60,273 nt of DNA from Chara braunii. Taxonomy: Eukaryota; Streptophyta; Charophyceae; Charales; Characeae. Every line of letters starts with the position of its first letter. The first letter of the stretch is position 1. The notes beneath the pieces are model-generated. The model worked only from the letters and a program-made list of their open reading frames with translations. It was not told the origin of the DNA and did not search any database. The position numbers and the translations under genes were made by a program. Location: assembly GCA_003427395.1 (NCBI GenBank), contig BFEA01000259.1, positions 1,500,555 through 1,560,827 of the forward strand. Direction: 5' to 3'. Shown here piece after piece: positions 45,323 through 56,700 of the stretch.

Positions 45323-46215
45323 CCCATTGGCTGGTTGACAATGCCATAAATGCCATTTCATGATCATGTCATGTTATTTCATATGCACTTCTACATGAAG
45401 GATTGATAACCTCGAGTTGGGGTGGAGGTGTTGGGGCCTTCCGGGTCATTTGTTCGCTGAAAAATCTCCTTAAATATTTTTGAAAACTCTCAATTTTATT
45501 CTTATGTTTAACTTATTCTCTGCAACTATATTACTATAGTGTCAATTATATCCGAAGTTGTGTTTGGATGCATGAAGATTGACTAACTTTCTGGGATTTG
45601 GCAATGGTCAGTCCTTAGGAAGAGGCATTTTTCAGCCTTTCTTATTGCCTGGTTGACAGTGCCATAAATTTATCTATAGTTTGGGACGAGGCAAAAAGAC
45701 AAGAATCGGAGTGGGACTTTGGACTTTCCACAGTCAAGGGCGGGAAGTCTTTTGGCGCCAATTTAAGCAGGTCTGGCCTCTGACTTAGACATTAGGAAAG
45801 AAAAAGTACTCACCGTGGATCCGCAGGACGGGCAAAAAATTGAGCTATATCTGCAGTTTCAAGCATGGACAACATCTTTGTTATTTGCGGATATTCCGTA
45901 GTTCCGACCATTTGGTGAGACGTTCAACTGCGCCAAGGAATGAGAGCTTGGGTACCTAGTCCAAGGAACAGTGGACGCGGAGATCAACCATTGAGGAGGA
46001 TTTTCCCTTCTTCCATTTTCTAGCTCATTTGTTCGCTGAAAAATCTCCTTTATTAATTTTGAAGACTCTCAATTTTATTCTTCTTAAATTATGTTTAACT
46101 TATTCCTTGCGACTATTTTACTATTATAGTATTGTGCCAATTATATTTGAAGCTTTGTCTAGATACATGAAGATTGGCCGACTTTCTAGGATTTGGCAAT
46201 GGTCAGTCCTTATGA
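45323..46215 (+). repeat. Diverged direct duplication
   Basis: 45447-45620 (CATTTGTTCGCTGAAAAATC to GGCAATGGTCAGTCCTTA) recurs at 46023-46215 with scattered differences. ATTGGCTGGTTGACAATGCC (45326) also recurs at 45646. The repeated unit is therefore several hundred bases. No gene is visible inside. Confidence 0.75.
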
Positions 46216-46240
46216 ATATCAGTAAAGATTTTCATTTCAT

Positions 46241-46489
46241 GTACAAAATGAGAGTGAATTTTTTCGCTAGAACATGAAAAGATCTACCACCATGATTTTT
46301 GTCGTTTGAGCATGTCGAGAGTACTGGTGCGAGACCCATTGTGCTATTTATTCAAGTTCTGAATTAAAGTTGCGTTGCACTACTCTCAAAATGTGCAAAA
46401 TAAGAATGAGTGTTCTGCTAAAACATGGAAAGATGCGTCGTCGTATTTTTTGTTTGTTGTGCATGAGGAGAGTAGTGTAGCGAGTCCCT
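46241..46489 (+). mobile_element. MITE family H, one partial and one full copy
   Basis: 46241-46336 carries the family interior (AGAACATGAAAAGATCTACC, ATTTTTGTCGTTTGAGCATG) and one end (GAGAGTACTGGTGCGAGACCC). 46371-46489 has both ends (GCGTTGCACTACTCTC and GAGAGTAGTGTAGCGAGTCCC). Confidence 0.65.
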
Positions 46490-46547
46490 TAGCAATTTTT
46501 TACTGGGCTTCGTGAGATCACTATCTGTCTTCCCAAAATAAAAATAA

Positions 46548-46800
46548 AAAGATAATTGTTTGTCGGTTGTTTTATTCAAAGAATTGTTGTGGTCTCCTAA
46601 TTGTCTAATAGGCAACAAAGGTATGCCCAGACAATCAGAAAATGACAACAAATCTTTGAATAAAACAACAGACAATTATTTGATAAAACCCAGTGTGGTC
46701 TTCTGATTGTTTGACGGGCAAGAAAAGCATGCCCAGACAATCAGAAAATGACTGAAGATCTTTGAATAAAACAAAAAACAGTTATTTGACAAAACCCAGT
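46548..46800. repeat. Inverted repeat with a tandem second copy
   Basis: AATTGTTTGTCGGTTGTTTT (46553) faces AAAACAACAGACAATTATTT (46663). ATGCCCAGACAATCAGAAAATGAC occurs at 46622 and 46730, followed by TCTTTGAATAAAACAA both times. An element of about 130 bp followed by a partial duplicate. Confidence 0.6.
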
Positions 46801-46824
46801 AAGGGCATTGCCACACCACTCTTG

Positions 46825-46945
46825 GTGCCTCGCTCCACTATTCACAAAACTGCAAAACCGGAATGAATCTTCTGCTAGAGCATGAAAAGATATACCGCAG
46901 TGATTTTTGTCTTTTGTGTATGTCTAGAGTAGTGGAGCAATGCCC
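46825..46945 (+). mobile_element. MITE family H, full copy
   Basis: GGTGCCTCGCTCCACTATTC and AGAGTAGTGGAGCAATGCCC are inverted ends. The interior has AGAGCATGAAAAGATATACC and GATTTTTGTCTTTTGTGTATG. Confidence 0.7.
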
Positions 46946-47775
46946 TTGAAAACTCATTTTCAAGAGTTGTTGCATTGCCGGACAGCCTCTTGAAACTTGT
47001 CGCAATCAAGAGTTGTAAGACTGACTCTTGAAACCCTTTCAAGAGCAGTTATTGGGTCTCGCTCCACTACACTGAACTCAAGAAAAATATTTTGAGTGCT
47101 TCTAGAGATGTCAGAGGTTTATAACTCTTGAAAAAAGAAGCATCGCTCCACTTACTCAACACTCAAGAACAATAGAAACACTCACGAATTTCTTAGCGCT
47201 CCATAACAAACCTTCTGTAACGCTAGATGACAACGCAAGCTCGTTCCTAAGGTCAAGGCAGGAGGCACACTTGCGAAAAAAAAGGACGGAGCAAGGGTAG
47301 GATGACGGACGCTAGAAAACATGAGCGTCGCAGGTTGTGAACTCTATACAAATCGGGAGTATCCTTCGCGGGCGCTTTCTGACAAATCTCCAAGCGTGTT
47401 GTCATGAGTTCTAGTCTAGAGTAAATGGAGTGAGGTGTTACTCTCGAAACTTCAGGAGTGTAGAGTAGTGGAGCGAGGCCCCTCGAAAGATTAAAATCCC
47501 GGCATGCAACTCGTGCATTTTCAAGCGTCCTTGGCCGAATCCTTGGGGGACTATCGATTTTCAAGAGTTGTCTGACCATTATCCTGACGCCATTCGAAAA
47601 AAACAAAGATCTAAGACTGTTGTTTTTCATCCTTTGTCCAACACCAACACCATCACCCTTTCAGGAGTGTTGAATGGTGAGAGGCCGAAAACTCTTGAAA
47701 ACCCAACTATTGAGAACATTTGACAGCTTTTGAAAATTTTCCCCATTTCAAAAGTGGTGTGGCGAGGCCCTAAAT
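46946..47775. repeat. TCAAGAGTTG-rich inverted-repeat region with family H ends
   Basis: TCAAGAGTTG or its reverse complement CAACTCTTGA occurs repeatedly (46968, 47010, 47030, 47120, 47566, 47690). GGTCTCGCTCCACTAC (47053) and GTAGAGTAGTGGAGCGAGGCCCC (47462) are facing family H-type ends. It may be a larger relative of family H. Confidence 0.5.
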
Positions 47776-48369
47776 ATATACCCCGTGAAGAGATAATTGG
47801 CGGAAAGCGCCCACGACAAAACCATTTTGGTTGAAATGGTCCAATTTTAGCGAAGCGGCAACGATTTAATTTAGTGCTAATCATGCGCTATTTATAGGTT
47901 CCACTATCAGGAACAGTAGGCTGGTGACCTAGGACCAGGTGCAAGTAGCGGCGTCTGTGACGTCATCATCTCACTCTTGGATTTCTTGAGAGTGACCTCG
48001 AAGACTCATTCCACGTCATAGTCTAGTCTATGGCTAAGGCCCATGGTGAGATACATGGGTTGGATTGGGCTTCTCCGTCCTATACCTCGCTTAGCTGAGA
48101 CACACACCAGTTACCATGTCGTTTTGGGAGATCTGCGGAAATATTTACAATCAAGGCAAGGACGACGAGGCTGTTGTCCAGTGGTTGACTATCGAAGAAA
48201 GAAAACAAAATAGAATGCAGTTATAACCCTTCCCCCCCTCTCCCTCTGCTGCCTAGGTAAGGAAGGAGAAACCCTACTATTATTTTTGTCCTGATTTATT
48301 TGAAGTTCCTGATTAAATTTATCTCGCGATTTTAAACTAATTATAGCCAGTAGGAATAGGAGTTCTTTT

Positions 48370-49782
48370 ATGGCGGCTAAAGGGCCGTCCACATCCATTG
48401 TCCCGAAGGGAAAATTGCGCATAGCGGGCATTATTGCACAATGTTACCTGGATGGGATTCTCGCTCCGCGTCTTGCCCCTTCTAAAGTTGAGATGAGTGA
48501 TGACTATCATAAGGTAAGGATTAACCTGGATCTCTATAAAATCCAAGTGGAATAGCTCTGCGAACACGCAATCACAATTCTATTCGGAGACGAGTCCTCG
48601 TCAACCCCCACAGATGTTAAAAAATGCCTAGTTAGGGTCCACGGAAATGGATGGGCCGATGCTCAACAAATGTCAACTCCAACGAAACGAGGACTGATCC
48701 ACAATGAGGGTAGAAACCTAATTACCTACGTGGCCCCATCGAAGGAGGTGGCAGAATGGATGCTCCGTCGTGCCCAAACTAAAATCAACCTCCACAAAAT
48801 CCAATTCAGACCGTGGATGACAAAATACGAACTTCGGGAATGAAGGGAAATAGCAAAGTACCGCTTCTTCTGAATCCGTTGTGAACAAGTCCTCGTAGGA
48901 GTCCTAGCGCTCCTCCCAATAATTGTCCATGACGCTTGCGGCAGGGATCTCATCAAAGAATACCCTGCTTTCAAGGATAAACTATGTTTTGATCTATTAA
49001 ACGTGTGTTTTGACGAAGAATCTTCGGCGAAGCTTCATTATAAGAAGTATCTAGTAATAGATTTTGGTGAAGATGGTTACGTGGAATTGGAGGTAATCTA
49101 CGCAGAAACTTCATGGTGTTCTCTATGCAGACTCGAACGTCATTTTCACGGTGACTCGGAAAAGAACGAAACATGCCTCTCCCGTAAGAAGAAATCCTAC
49201 ATCGCTACGGTTAAATCCAAGGGGGAGGTCAAAGGAGGCGAAAAAAACAAGGAGAGGAAGGAGGATAAGAGTGTGCCTACTGAAAAAGGTGGGAAAGGGG
49301 GAGGCTTGGAGAAGGAGAATGATCCTGGAAAAGGTGGAAAAGAGGGAGTTATGAAGAAGGAAAAGGAGTATAAGGGTAAGGGACAGACCAATGAAAATAA
49401 AGAGAACAATGTGGGTCAGAAAGGAGGGGAGAAAGGAAGAAAGAAGGTGGAAGGAAGAAATGACCTAGGGATAGAGATTGTCAGAACCAAGGGGAAGGCG
49501 AAAAGGGGGAAGAGGAAAAGGGGAAAGCAGAAACTTGAAGGCAAGGGGAAAAAATTGGATGAGGTGAAGGATAAAGAAAAGGAAACGGGTGAGAAGTCTG
49601 ATGCAGACAGTTAAATGTAATCTTCAGATAGCGAATCCGGTAAGAAAGCATATGATAATGAAGGGACCTTAGGAAAAAAGAAAAAATATGAATCCATGGA
49701 AGAAGGTCACCCACCCCTCCAAAGGGAAAAACCAAAAATGACGGACCACATTAAGATCGCCCGAGACAAAAGTGATACATAA
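48370..49782 (+). pseudogene. LINE ORF1-like protein, decayed
   Basis: One frame runs 471 codons from ATG 48370 to TAA 49780-49782, with in-frame stops at 48553, 48841, about 48871, 49612 and 49618. The N-terminal half reads like a structured domain (KVRINLDLYKIQVE, NLITYVAPSKEVAEWMLRRA, IQFRPWMTKYELRE). A Cys/His cluster then follows in WCSLCRLERHFHGDSEKNETC, in the position of the zinc knuckle of plant LINE ORF1 proteins, and after it a long Lys/Glu/Gly-rich tail. Plant LINE ORF1 proteins bind element RNA and carry such a knuckle after a globular domain. The lack of insertions within 1.4 kb suggests loss by point mutation. Confidence 0.6.
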
Positions 49783-50156
49783 TTTTATTGTTTAAGGTAA
49801 TGAAATCGTGATTCATAATGGTGGTAACCCGGGGAAGCAGGTTCCTTGTGCCCCCTCAACTTCCTTTTAGGAGGGGGAAGCAAAGGACGAGGATGAATGA
49901 CTCTTGCACAACCGTTGTTCTAACGGGACAGTGTTGTCATGGGAGCCGCAATATTGAGCGATCGGCGATTGTCTCGTCGAGCGAGATTTTCTTTGCCTAG
50001 TAATTTCCTTTTGGTTGGTATAGTAGAGGTAAGATAAAAAATTTTCTCTGTCGGCTGCTGATGTTTCAATTTTGTTGTTTTTTGTTTTTTTTTAGGGGAA
50101 AATCCCTTGAGGGCGGGGGGTGTCCTTCCCCCTACGAGATGTGCCTTCTCCTTCCC

Positions 50157-50820
50157 CATGGATCACCGACTGACTACCACAGAGAGGAAATCATTTTGGT
50201 CAGAGTATGGGAGTTTTCCGGTGACCGGTTTTTTGGTCTTGCATTTTTATGTCGGTAGAGCGTTGTTAATTTCGTTGGTGATAACTTCGACCCCACAGGG
50301 TATGATGTTGCTAATTGACACTGACAATGATGAGTGTCTATCTCTCCCTACACAGGTTGCTAAGGACCCCCCCTCTACAGGAAAGTGTATACATGAAACT
50401 AAGAAGCAATTCCTAGTACTTCCTACACGACTGTTGCTCCTGCATTATTTTGCCAGTACGAAAGAAAGGGAGACACATCGTCATCAATACCAAAGGGGTG
50501 CAATCAATTCTACACATTCTGTGTCTCAAGATACAAGCGGGCCTATCGGAACTATCGAAACAAAAAGATCGTAAACCACGACTACATTTGTTACTCTTAG
50601 GAAAAATAGAAAAATTGGTTGTTTTCTCACTTTTCCTGAACTTTTCGAGGGTTGGACGAGGCTCAGCAGTTGGCCCTTGAGGGCTCCTTCAAAAAAACAA
50701 AAGATCATGTCGGGGCAGGCCATGCACCAAGTTGTACTCACACCAAAACTCACACGTTCGTATATAACCGCTATAGTGGTCAGTTTTAGGTTTTCATTGT
50801 TTGTGTTTTTTATTTTTTAT
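50157..50820 (+). pseudogene. Unrecognised broken coding region
   Basis: From ATG 50157 a 139-codon frame reads MDHRLTTTERKSFWSEYGSF and ends at 50574. Coding-like sequence then appears to move to a second frame near 50455 (KDRKPRLHLLLLGKIEKLVV) and a third near 50645 (KKQKIMSGQAMHQVVLTPKL). It lies between the LINE ORF1 and endonuclease remnants. I do not know the family. It may be an unrelated insertion or a captured host gene. Confidence 0.35.
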
Positions 50821-51550
50821 TTATTTATTTATTTTGGTTCCCCGCCAGGAAGGCACGATACAGTCCACGGGCTGCTGACACATTATGGGGACGGCATGCC
50901 CACATTATTACTTTGCAAAATGTATGAACCTGCTTTCCCGTCCTAAGTTCAGTTTTGATTTTTTTTTTCCTTTTCCTTCTTTCATGGAATCTGACACCCT
51001 TGTCATAACGCCCTCACTGAGGGCATACTAACATAGCGACTTTGGGATGGGTATCTATCAGGTATCACGTCCAAAGGGGTGTTTGTTTTCTTTCTTTTAT
51101 TTTTATTTGGNTGCAAGTGGGTCATTTTTTGAAAATTTTGCCGTACTTTTTTTTTTTTTTTTTTAAGAGAGTACCAGAAAAGAAACAAAACGAAACCCAG
51201 ACTTGGCAAAGTTCGGTGTGTAGTGAAATCAGGGTCGGCAAAAACAGGCTCGGAGGTAATGGTGGTTTAACATTTACTGGCTCTCGCTGACCTGTCTGCT
51301 CGATACTAACACAGACTCTCTGATAGATATCACTCTCCCAAAGGGTCTATCAGCCCAAGATGTGGTCAACTGGTTATTCCTTATCAATGTTGCAGATGGG
51401 TTCTCTTCATAAATATTTATTATTAAAATGAATTAGAAAGAATTGACCCCCCTTCCCCAGAGATAGAGGGACAAATCATAAGAAAAACCCGTCGAGCTGC
51501 ATTTAAAATTTGTGCAGCAAGGGCTCAGGATATGATTCTACTAAGAATAA

Positions 51551-52083
51551 TCAGAATCTCAACTTTGAATATTCGAGGATTTGGTGATACTGGCATACTG
51601 CCTAAAAAATTTTAAAAACATTGTTTAATAGATGGTTATATCGGCAGAATAAGACAAAATTAGATCCTAAAAAAATCACCGTCATTTTAAAACAGGTGAG
51701 ACAGACCACAATTCTGGTCCCCGTCAGATTGGACAAAAGATAAAGTGGCAATCCTCATTAATAAATACTTAGACATCGACATTCTTGACTATTACATTGA
51801 TGATGGTGGTCATTTGTTGTGGCTAAAGTTTGCTACTGAAGATGAAGACTGCGTCGTTATGATTGTATATGCCTTAGCTTGCTGCTCTGAGTGCAGAAAT
51901 TTCTTGAAAGAACTCTCCGCCGTTTTCTTGAATTCAAAAACGTTGATTGTCACTTGAGACTGAAACATTGTGTTGAACCCTCAATTGGATACACCGGTTA
52001 CTACTCCATTAAGAACAGACATGGTCATACTCTCCTCCCTTTATGAAACCCATAAGCACTCAGACCGCTTCCGCATCTCTCTC
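51551..52083 (+). pseudogene. LINE ORF2, N-terminal endonuclease domain, truncated
   Basis: Starts at about 51551 with RIISTLNIRGFGDTG-like coding (ISTLNIRGFGDTGILPKKF), the usual first strand of an APE-type endonuclease. Broken frames follow, then a continuous 71-codon segment from 51745 (AILINKYLDIDILDYYIDDG, VMIVYALACCSE, NSKTLIVT). Immediately after, the expected GD(F/W)N motif reads stop-D-stop-N (TGA at 51955-51957 and 51961-51963), then NIVLNPQLDT. It ends where G-rich repeats begin at 52083. The RT domain is absent. Confidence 0.7.
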
Positions 52084-52084
52084 T

Positions 52085-52260
52085 CACAGACATGGGGGGA
52101 GAGGCAGTCGTGGATATGGTGAAAGGCGGTGGGGGGTGGGGTTGTGACGAGGCGGAAGGTCACATCGAACGGAGGCAGAAGGCGGGGGGCAAGTGAAAGA
52201 TAGGGGGCAGAGGCAACTGTAGCGATGGCGGAAGGCGGGGAGGGGACATGATGCAACATG
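52085..52260. repeat. G-rich minisatellite-like tract
   Basis: Repeated GGCGGAAGGC and GAAAGGCGGTGGGG motifs. The same motif types occur at 53400-53710, and in reverse, C-rich form at 54060-54420. Confidence 0.6.
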
Positions 52261-52289
52261 GAATACTGGTTCAGTGAACATCTAAAACA

Positions 52290-52918
52290 AGACCGTTGAT
52301 TTTATCGGTCCGGTTTTGCCAAACGCACAAAACCTGATCAGTTTCGCCAACTGTTCAAAAATAACATACAAAATCGGATAGATAATTTTATCTATCTGAT
52401 TTTGTAACCAACTCTGGAAATGGTTTTACCAAACGTATAAAACCGGATAGACATTTTTATCTATCCGATTTTGTAACTAACTATGGAAATGCACATTATC
52501 GGTCTCGTTTTACCAAACGTGCAAAATCAGATAGATAATTTGATCTGGCTAATTTTGTAACCAACTGTAGACATGCACATTATCGGTTTGGTTTTACCAG
52601 ACGTATAAAACCAGATAGATAATTTTATCTATTCGATTTTGTAACCAACTGTAGACATGCTCATTATCGGTCCGAATTCACCAAAAGTACAAAAACGAAT
52701 AGATAATTTTATCTACCTGATTTTGTAACCAACTGTCGACATGCTCGTTATCGGTCCGGCTTTGCCATAGGTAAAAAACTGGATAGATAATTTTGTATTT
52801 ACGATTTTGTAACCAACCGTGAACATGCTCATTATTGGTCCAGTTTTGCCAAACATACAAAACCGGATCAATAATTTTACCTAGTCAATTTCATAACCAA
52901 CTGCGGACACGCATATTA
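52290..52918. repeat. Minisatellite, ~84-bp unit, about 7 copies
   Basis: TTTTGTAACCAACT or a close variant recurs at about 52398, 52468, 52553, 52637, 52720, 52804 and 52890. Each unit also has ATTATCGGTCCGGTTTTACCA and a palindromic GGATAGATAATTTTATCTATC, so each RNA or single strand could fold as a hairpin. The first interval is short (a 14-bp deletion). Confidence 0.85.
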
Positions 52919-52961
52919 TCACTGATGGGCATTTAATCAACAGACACTGTCAGACATTTTG

Positions 52962-53380
52962 TCAATCAATCAATAGATCAATCAATCAATCAATCTGCAT
53001 AGCACGGCAAACGTGTTCGCGCCCCTTCACGTTCGCTCAAATGTGTTTGTGTGTTCGTGCGAACAGCTCACGAACATGTTCGGGCGAACATTATTTTTTC
53101 GTAAATAAATATATTTATATATATATATATATATATATATTTTTTAACTCATGATTTACTACGAATTTGAATATGGCTCCAAGTTAAACGTTGCTTGTAT
53201 TATTATTTTACATACCATATATTGTTTTGAGATTTTTCTGAGAAGTTTTTTTTTTTTTTTTTCGCGCTCGGAGGGTTTTGGGCGCTTGTTTGCGTTCGGG
53301 CGAATAAATTCGCGTTCGCCTCCGAACGCGAACACGGTGCTACGTAGCAATCAATCAATCAATCAACCAACCAATCAACA
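52962..53380. repeat. (CAAT)n microsatellite split by an element
   Basis: CAAT units run at 52962-52994 and resume at 53349-53380. The array is interrupted by the 352-bp element at 52997-53348. Confidence 0.9.
52997..53348. mobile_element. Non-autonomous element inserted in (CAAT)n
   Basis: The ends are imperfect inverted repeats: GCATAGCACGGCAAACGTGT (with TTCGCG) at the left and CGCGAACACGGTGCTACGTAGC at the right. The interior has GTTCG/CGAAC-rich arms, a (TA)n, and a segment shared with 11225-11275 including a long T run. Non-coding. The superfamily is unknown. Confidence 0.65.
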
Positions 53381-53389
53381 GGGAAAAGA

Positions 53390-53730
53390 AAGTGCAGACG
53401 ATAATGTGGTGGAAGATGGATGAGGCAGCATCCGTGGTGAGGGCGGAAGCGGAGGTGGAAGGCGGCTCCGAGTGGAGGCGAAAGGCAGCGTCGAGCGGAT
53501 GCAGAACGTAGAAGATGGGGCCGGAGGGATGCGCGACGAGGGCGAAAGGTGGGGCGGGAGGGGCTGCAACTGCAGCAAGGGTGGAAGGCGGTGGGGGCTG
53601 GAGCGGCAGATGTGACGAGGGAGGAAGGCCGCGTCAGGAGGAGGCAGAAGGGGGGCAAGGCGGAAAATGGGGAGGCAGCTGTGGCGCGGGCGGAAGGCAG
53701 CAGGGGGTTGGCATGCAAAAACAGGTCCGG
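53390..53730. repeat. G-rich minisatellite-like tract
   Basis: GGCGGAAG, GGTGGAAGG and GAGGCAGAAG motifs recur without a strict period. Apparent proteins here are Gly/Ala-rich artefacts. Confidence 0.55.
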
Positions 53731-53734
53731 TCTT

Positions 53735-53821
53735 GACTTATTGATTGATTGATTGACTAATTGATTTACAACTACACTCGACCATGCCAGTCTATCAACA
53801 AATAACCAATAAACGAAGTAG

Positions 53822-53861
<40 letters not shown>

Positions 53862-53900
53862 GCAATTGATCAGCCAGTCAATCAGTCAATCAGTCAAAGC
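53735..53900. repeat. (TGAT)n / (CAAT)n microsatellites
   Basis: TTGA units at 53739-53765 and a clean CAAT array at 53822-53862 running into CAGT variants. Confidence 0.9.
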
Positions 53901-54059
53901 TACGATAGGAGGCGGAAGCGTAGGATAGGTGAGGCGGGGGAAGGAACCAATCACGAAGCTGGAGATGGGGGATGCGGAAGTCGCAGGGCAGGCAAGGCGA
54001 AAGGTGGGGCAGAGGCCGAACTGGGGTAGATGTAAAACACAGGGAAAACTGGAAGGCAA

Positions 54060-54420
54060 CCAACTCTATTTCGCCGCTGCCATCCGTCACCACCATCAGC
54101 CGCCATCCTCACTGCCATTCGCCACTATTATTCAGAGCCATTGTCCGGCGCAATCTGCCACAACACCGCCATTCGCTGCCGCCATCGATTGTCGCCATCC
54201 GCCGGCCACCATCTTCCACCGCCTTTCACAGCTATCCGTTACCAACATTCGACACAGTGATCATTCACCGATTTTGCTAACTGCACTCCGCCATCCCATC
54301 CGAATCTTGCTGCGTTTTCCAACCGCCATATGCCGCCTCGACTCTCCATCGCCGCCTTCTGCGGTATTCGCTCCCTTCAGCCACCATCCCTCACCTTCGC
54401 TTCTCCGGTTTCCTGACATA
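54060..54420. repeat. C-rich minisatellite-like tract
   Basis: Degenerate CCGCCAT, CGCCATTCG and CCACCAT motifs, the reverse complement of the GGCGGAAG-type tracts upstream. TGAT repeats follow at 54440-54540. Confidence 0.5.
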
Positions 54421-54659
54421 ACTGATACACTTCAAGTTAGTAGTTGATTGATTGGGTGCTTATTAATTAATTGACTGATTAAATTGAATCTTTGGTTAAT
54501 TGATTGATTAGAAGGATTCAAAAATCAATTGATTTATTCAGGAAAACCTTTGGGTTCTCACCTGGTCAGGAGCAATCTTTAGTTTTTGGCAGTTAATGTT
54601 CTATGGGTCTTGATGTACATCTCCTAGAAAGTTCTTCTTCAGCAGGCCGTATCTAGTTG

Positions 54660-55055
54660 TGACGTCCGCTGCGTCCAACAGTCGATTACAAACACATTTT
54701 TCCCGCTTGTTCTTTTGTGCTATAGGCGAACATAATGCAACGGCCAACATTATCATATGTACGAGCGCTAGGAAGCAACCTCTGGAGGAAACGTCCCTCT
54801 CCCAGCCTTTGCACGGTTCAATCCTGACCGATGAACTCAAAGTCATAAGGCATGGCGAACAAATCATATTGTATAAGTGAAATTCTTTCATCATGTGGAA
54901 CTCTCTCTTCATGTTCCCCTTCTTGACGAACACCTTTGTTCTCCTGCTCTTCTTCCTCCTCCTCTTCCGAGTCTTCTTCTTGTTCATCGTCTTGTTTTTA
55001 TTCTTCCACGTCATCTTCATCAACAAGTTGTTGGAGGAGTTTCCTCTCTGATGAC
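54660..55055 (-). pseudogene. Degenerate coding region with an acidic stretch (unidentified)
   Basis: Read downward from 55055, one frame gives MSSERKLLQQLVDEDDVEE, an early stop, then a long Glu-rich run, then VPHDERISLIQYDLFAMPYD and FEFIGQD before further stops. No family is recognised. The open 141-codon frame in another register (55026-54601) is Lys/Arg-rich and probably a shadow of it. Confidence 0.3.
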
Positions 55056-55179
55056 ATGCTCGGCAGCGTTTGCGCTAGATTGACTGACGATTCTTCTTGA
55101 AGAAGATCTGACGTTTTATGAAATCTAACCGTTTCTCCCCGTAACTGCCATCGCTACTCCTTCCTCTTCAGAAAAGAGT

Positions 55180-55395
55180 TTCATTACCCTCAACACTTAC
55201 ACGCCACGTTTCAACAAAGAAAAAAGCCCTCAACCTTAAATTTGTGTAGAGCTTCATTGCCCTCAGCACTCACACGTCACGTTTCAACAGAGCCAGAAAC
55301 CCTCAGCCTCAAAGATGTGTAGAGATTCATTGCCCTCAACACTCACACGCCACGTTTCGACAAAGCCAGAAACCCTCAGCCTCAAAGTTGTATCC
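55180..55395. repeat. Tandem repeat, 3 x ~74 bp
   Basis: TTCATTRCCCTCARCACT starts at about 55180, 55253 and 55327. Each is followed by CACACGYCACGTTTCRACA and CCCTCAGCCTCAAAG. Confidence 0.85.
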
Positions 55396-55569
55396 CCATA
55401 AGTGCAAGTAGAAATGATCGGCTCTTTGCCAATACACCTTGTGCATTTGGTGAGACAGACTCTCTGTGTTCTTTCTCAACATCGGAATGTTATGTATCAC
55501 CCGCGCCCGAGGGGCAGCACGGTCAAACTCTTCGTCCGATAGGGATCCCGACTGCCAAGCTTTGGCCAT
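55336..55569 (-). pseudogene. Hypothetical coding remnant
   Basis: A 77-codon frame reads MAKAWQSGSLSDEEFDRAAP and HKVYWQRADHFYLHLWGYNF. Its 3' end runs into the 74-bp tandem repeat. Protein-like in composition, but no family is recognised. Confidence 0.3.
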
Positions 55570-56019
55570 AGGTAGTGTGCAGCCGCAATTTTCATGAAAA
55601 TATTTTAAGGTTTAAAATTAAAAAAAAAATGTCGTATATCTTTTCGAGATCTACATTATGCAATTTATTTTTTTGTTTTTGACGTTATTTTTTAATTTTA
55701 AAAATTCAAAAAAAACATTAATTTTCCAGAGGCGGAAACTGTTTTTTTTTTTTTTTGAAAAACTACGAAACTTAATTTTTTTATTTCAAATTTTGTAAAG
55801 TTTTTTTATATGACCATAAGACAAAAGTTGTATAATTTATTTTTTTGCATAACACAATTTGTTTCCATAACTTCTTTTTTTTATTTTACTTTTTTCCATG
55901 GTCGCGACTTGAGGGGTCGCCCGCACCTAGTTGTCGCCGTGGGGTTTCATAGGCGGTATGGAATGCGGGGGCAACTGAAGCTCGGTGTACTTCCCCAAGG
56001 CCAGCAGCGCTAATGAAAA

Positions 56020-56700
56020 AATTGGATCGATAAAATTATCGATCTAAATACTTTCCTTAGCTTTTGGGTTTTATGACAACTTGAAAAGTTTGACACGATA
56101 ATTTGATCGGTCTGAATATTTTGCATGCTATACGTGAAAAGTTGCTAGACTGTTTCGGTGCTGACATTCGATGACACCCATAAAGTTATCGTTCTGATTT
56201 ACGGTGTTGGCCAATCTCTCGAAAGACCTTTCAGAAAATCGGACTGATAAAATTATCGGTCTGGTTTTATGATATGGACTGTATGTCATTAACAAAGCGC
56301 ACACTAAGTATATGTCGACTGACCTTCTGCGAAACCTGGCCCAACTTGGACGACCATCTTTGAAAGACCCTTTTATAAAAACCATGGACTCTCTGCCTAC
56401 GACAAAGCGCATATGTCACAATCACACCTATAAAGTTATCGGCCTTATTTTACGACGTTGGTCCATCTCTCAAAGGGCCTTTCACAAAACAATACTGATA
56501 AAATTATCGATCCGATTTTGTGATATGGACTGTATGCCTAACGGGCCTTTCCCAAAACAGGGGTCGAGTTGGACGAGAGGAAGGGTCTTTCGCAAAACCC
56601 GACCGAAAACATTATCGGTCTGGTTTTATGATATGTAGTCGAGAGGAAGGGTTTTTTGTAAAACCAAACCAATAAAATTATCGGTCTGGTTTTATGATAT
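56020..56700. repeat. Degenerate repeats around AAAATTATCGGTCTGGTTTTATGATATG
   Basis: The motif or a variant lies at about 56032, 56248, 56499, 56603 and 56675, with related AAAGTTATCG at 56184 and 56432, and TTTCACAAAAC / TTTCGCAAAAC between. The ATTATCGGTC-GGTTTTA core is shared with the 84-bp minisatellite at 52290-52918. Confidence 0.65.

Noticed and set aside
44826-45367. Open frames of 130-240 codons
   Set aside because: They are mostly unknown residues from the 381-N gap.
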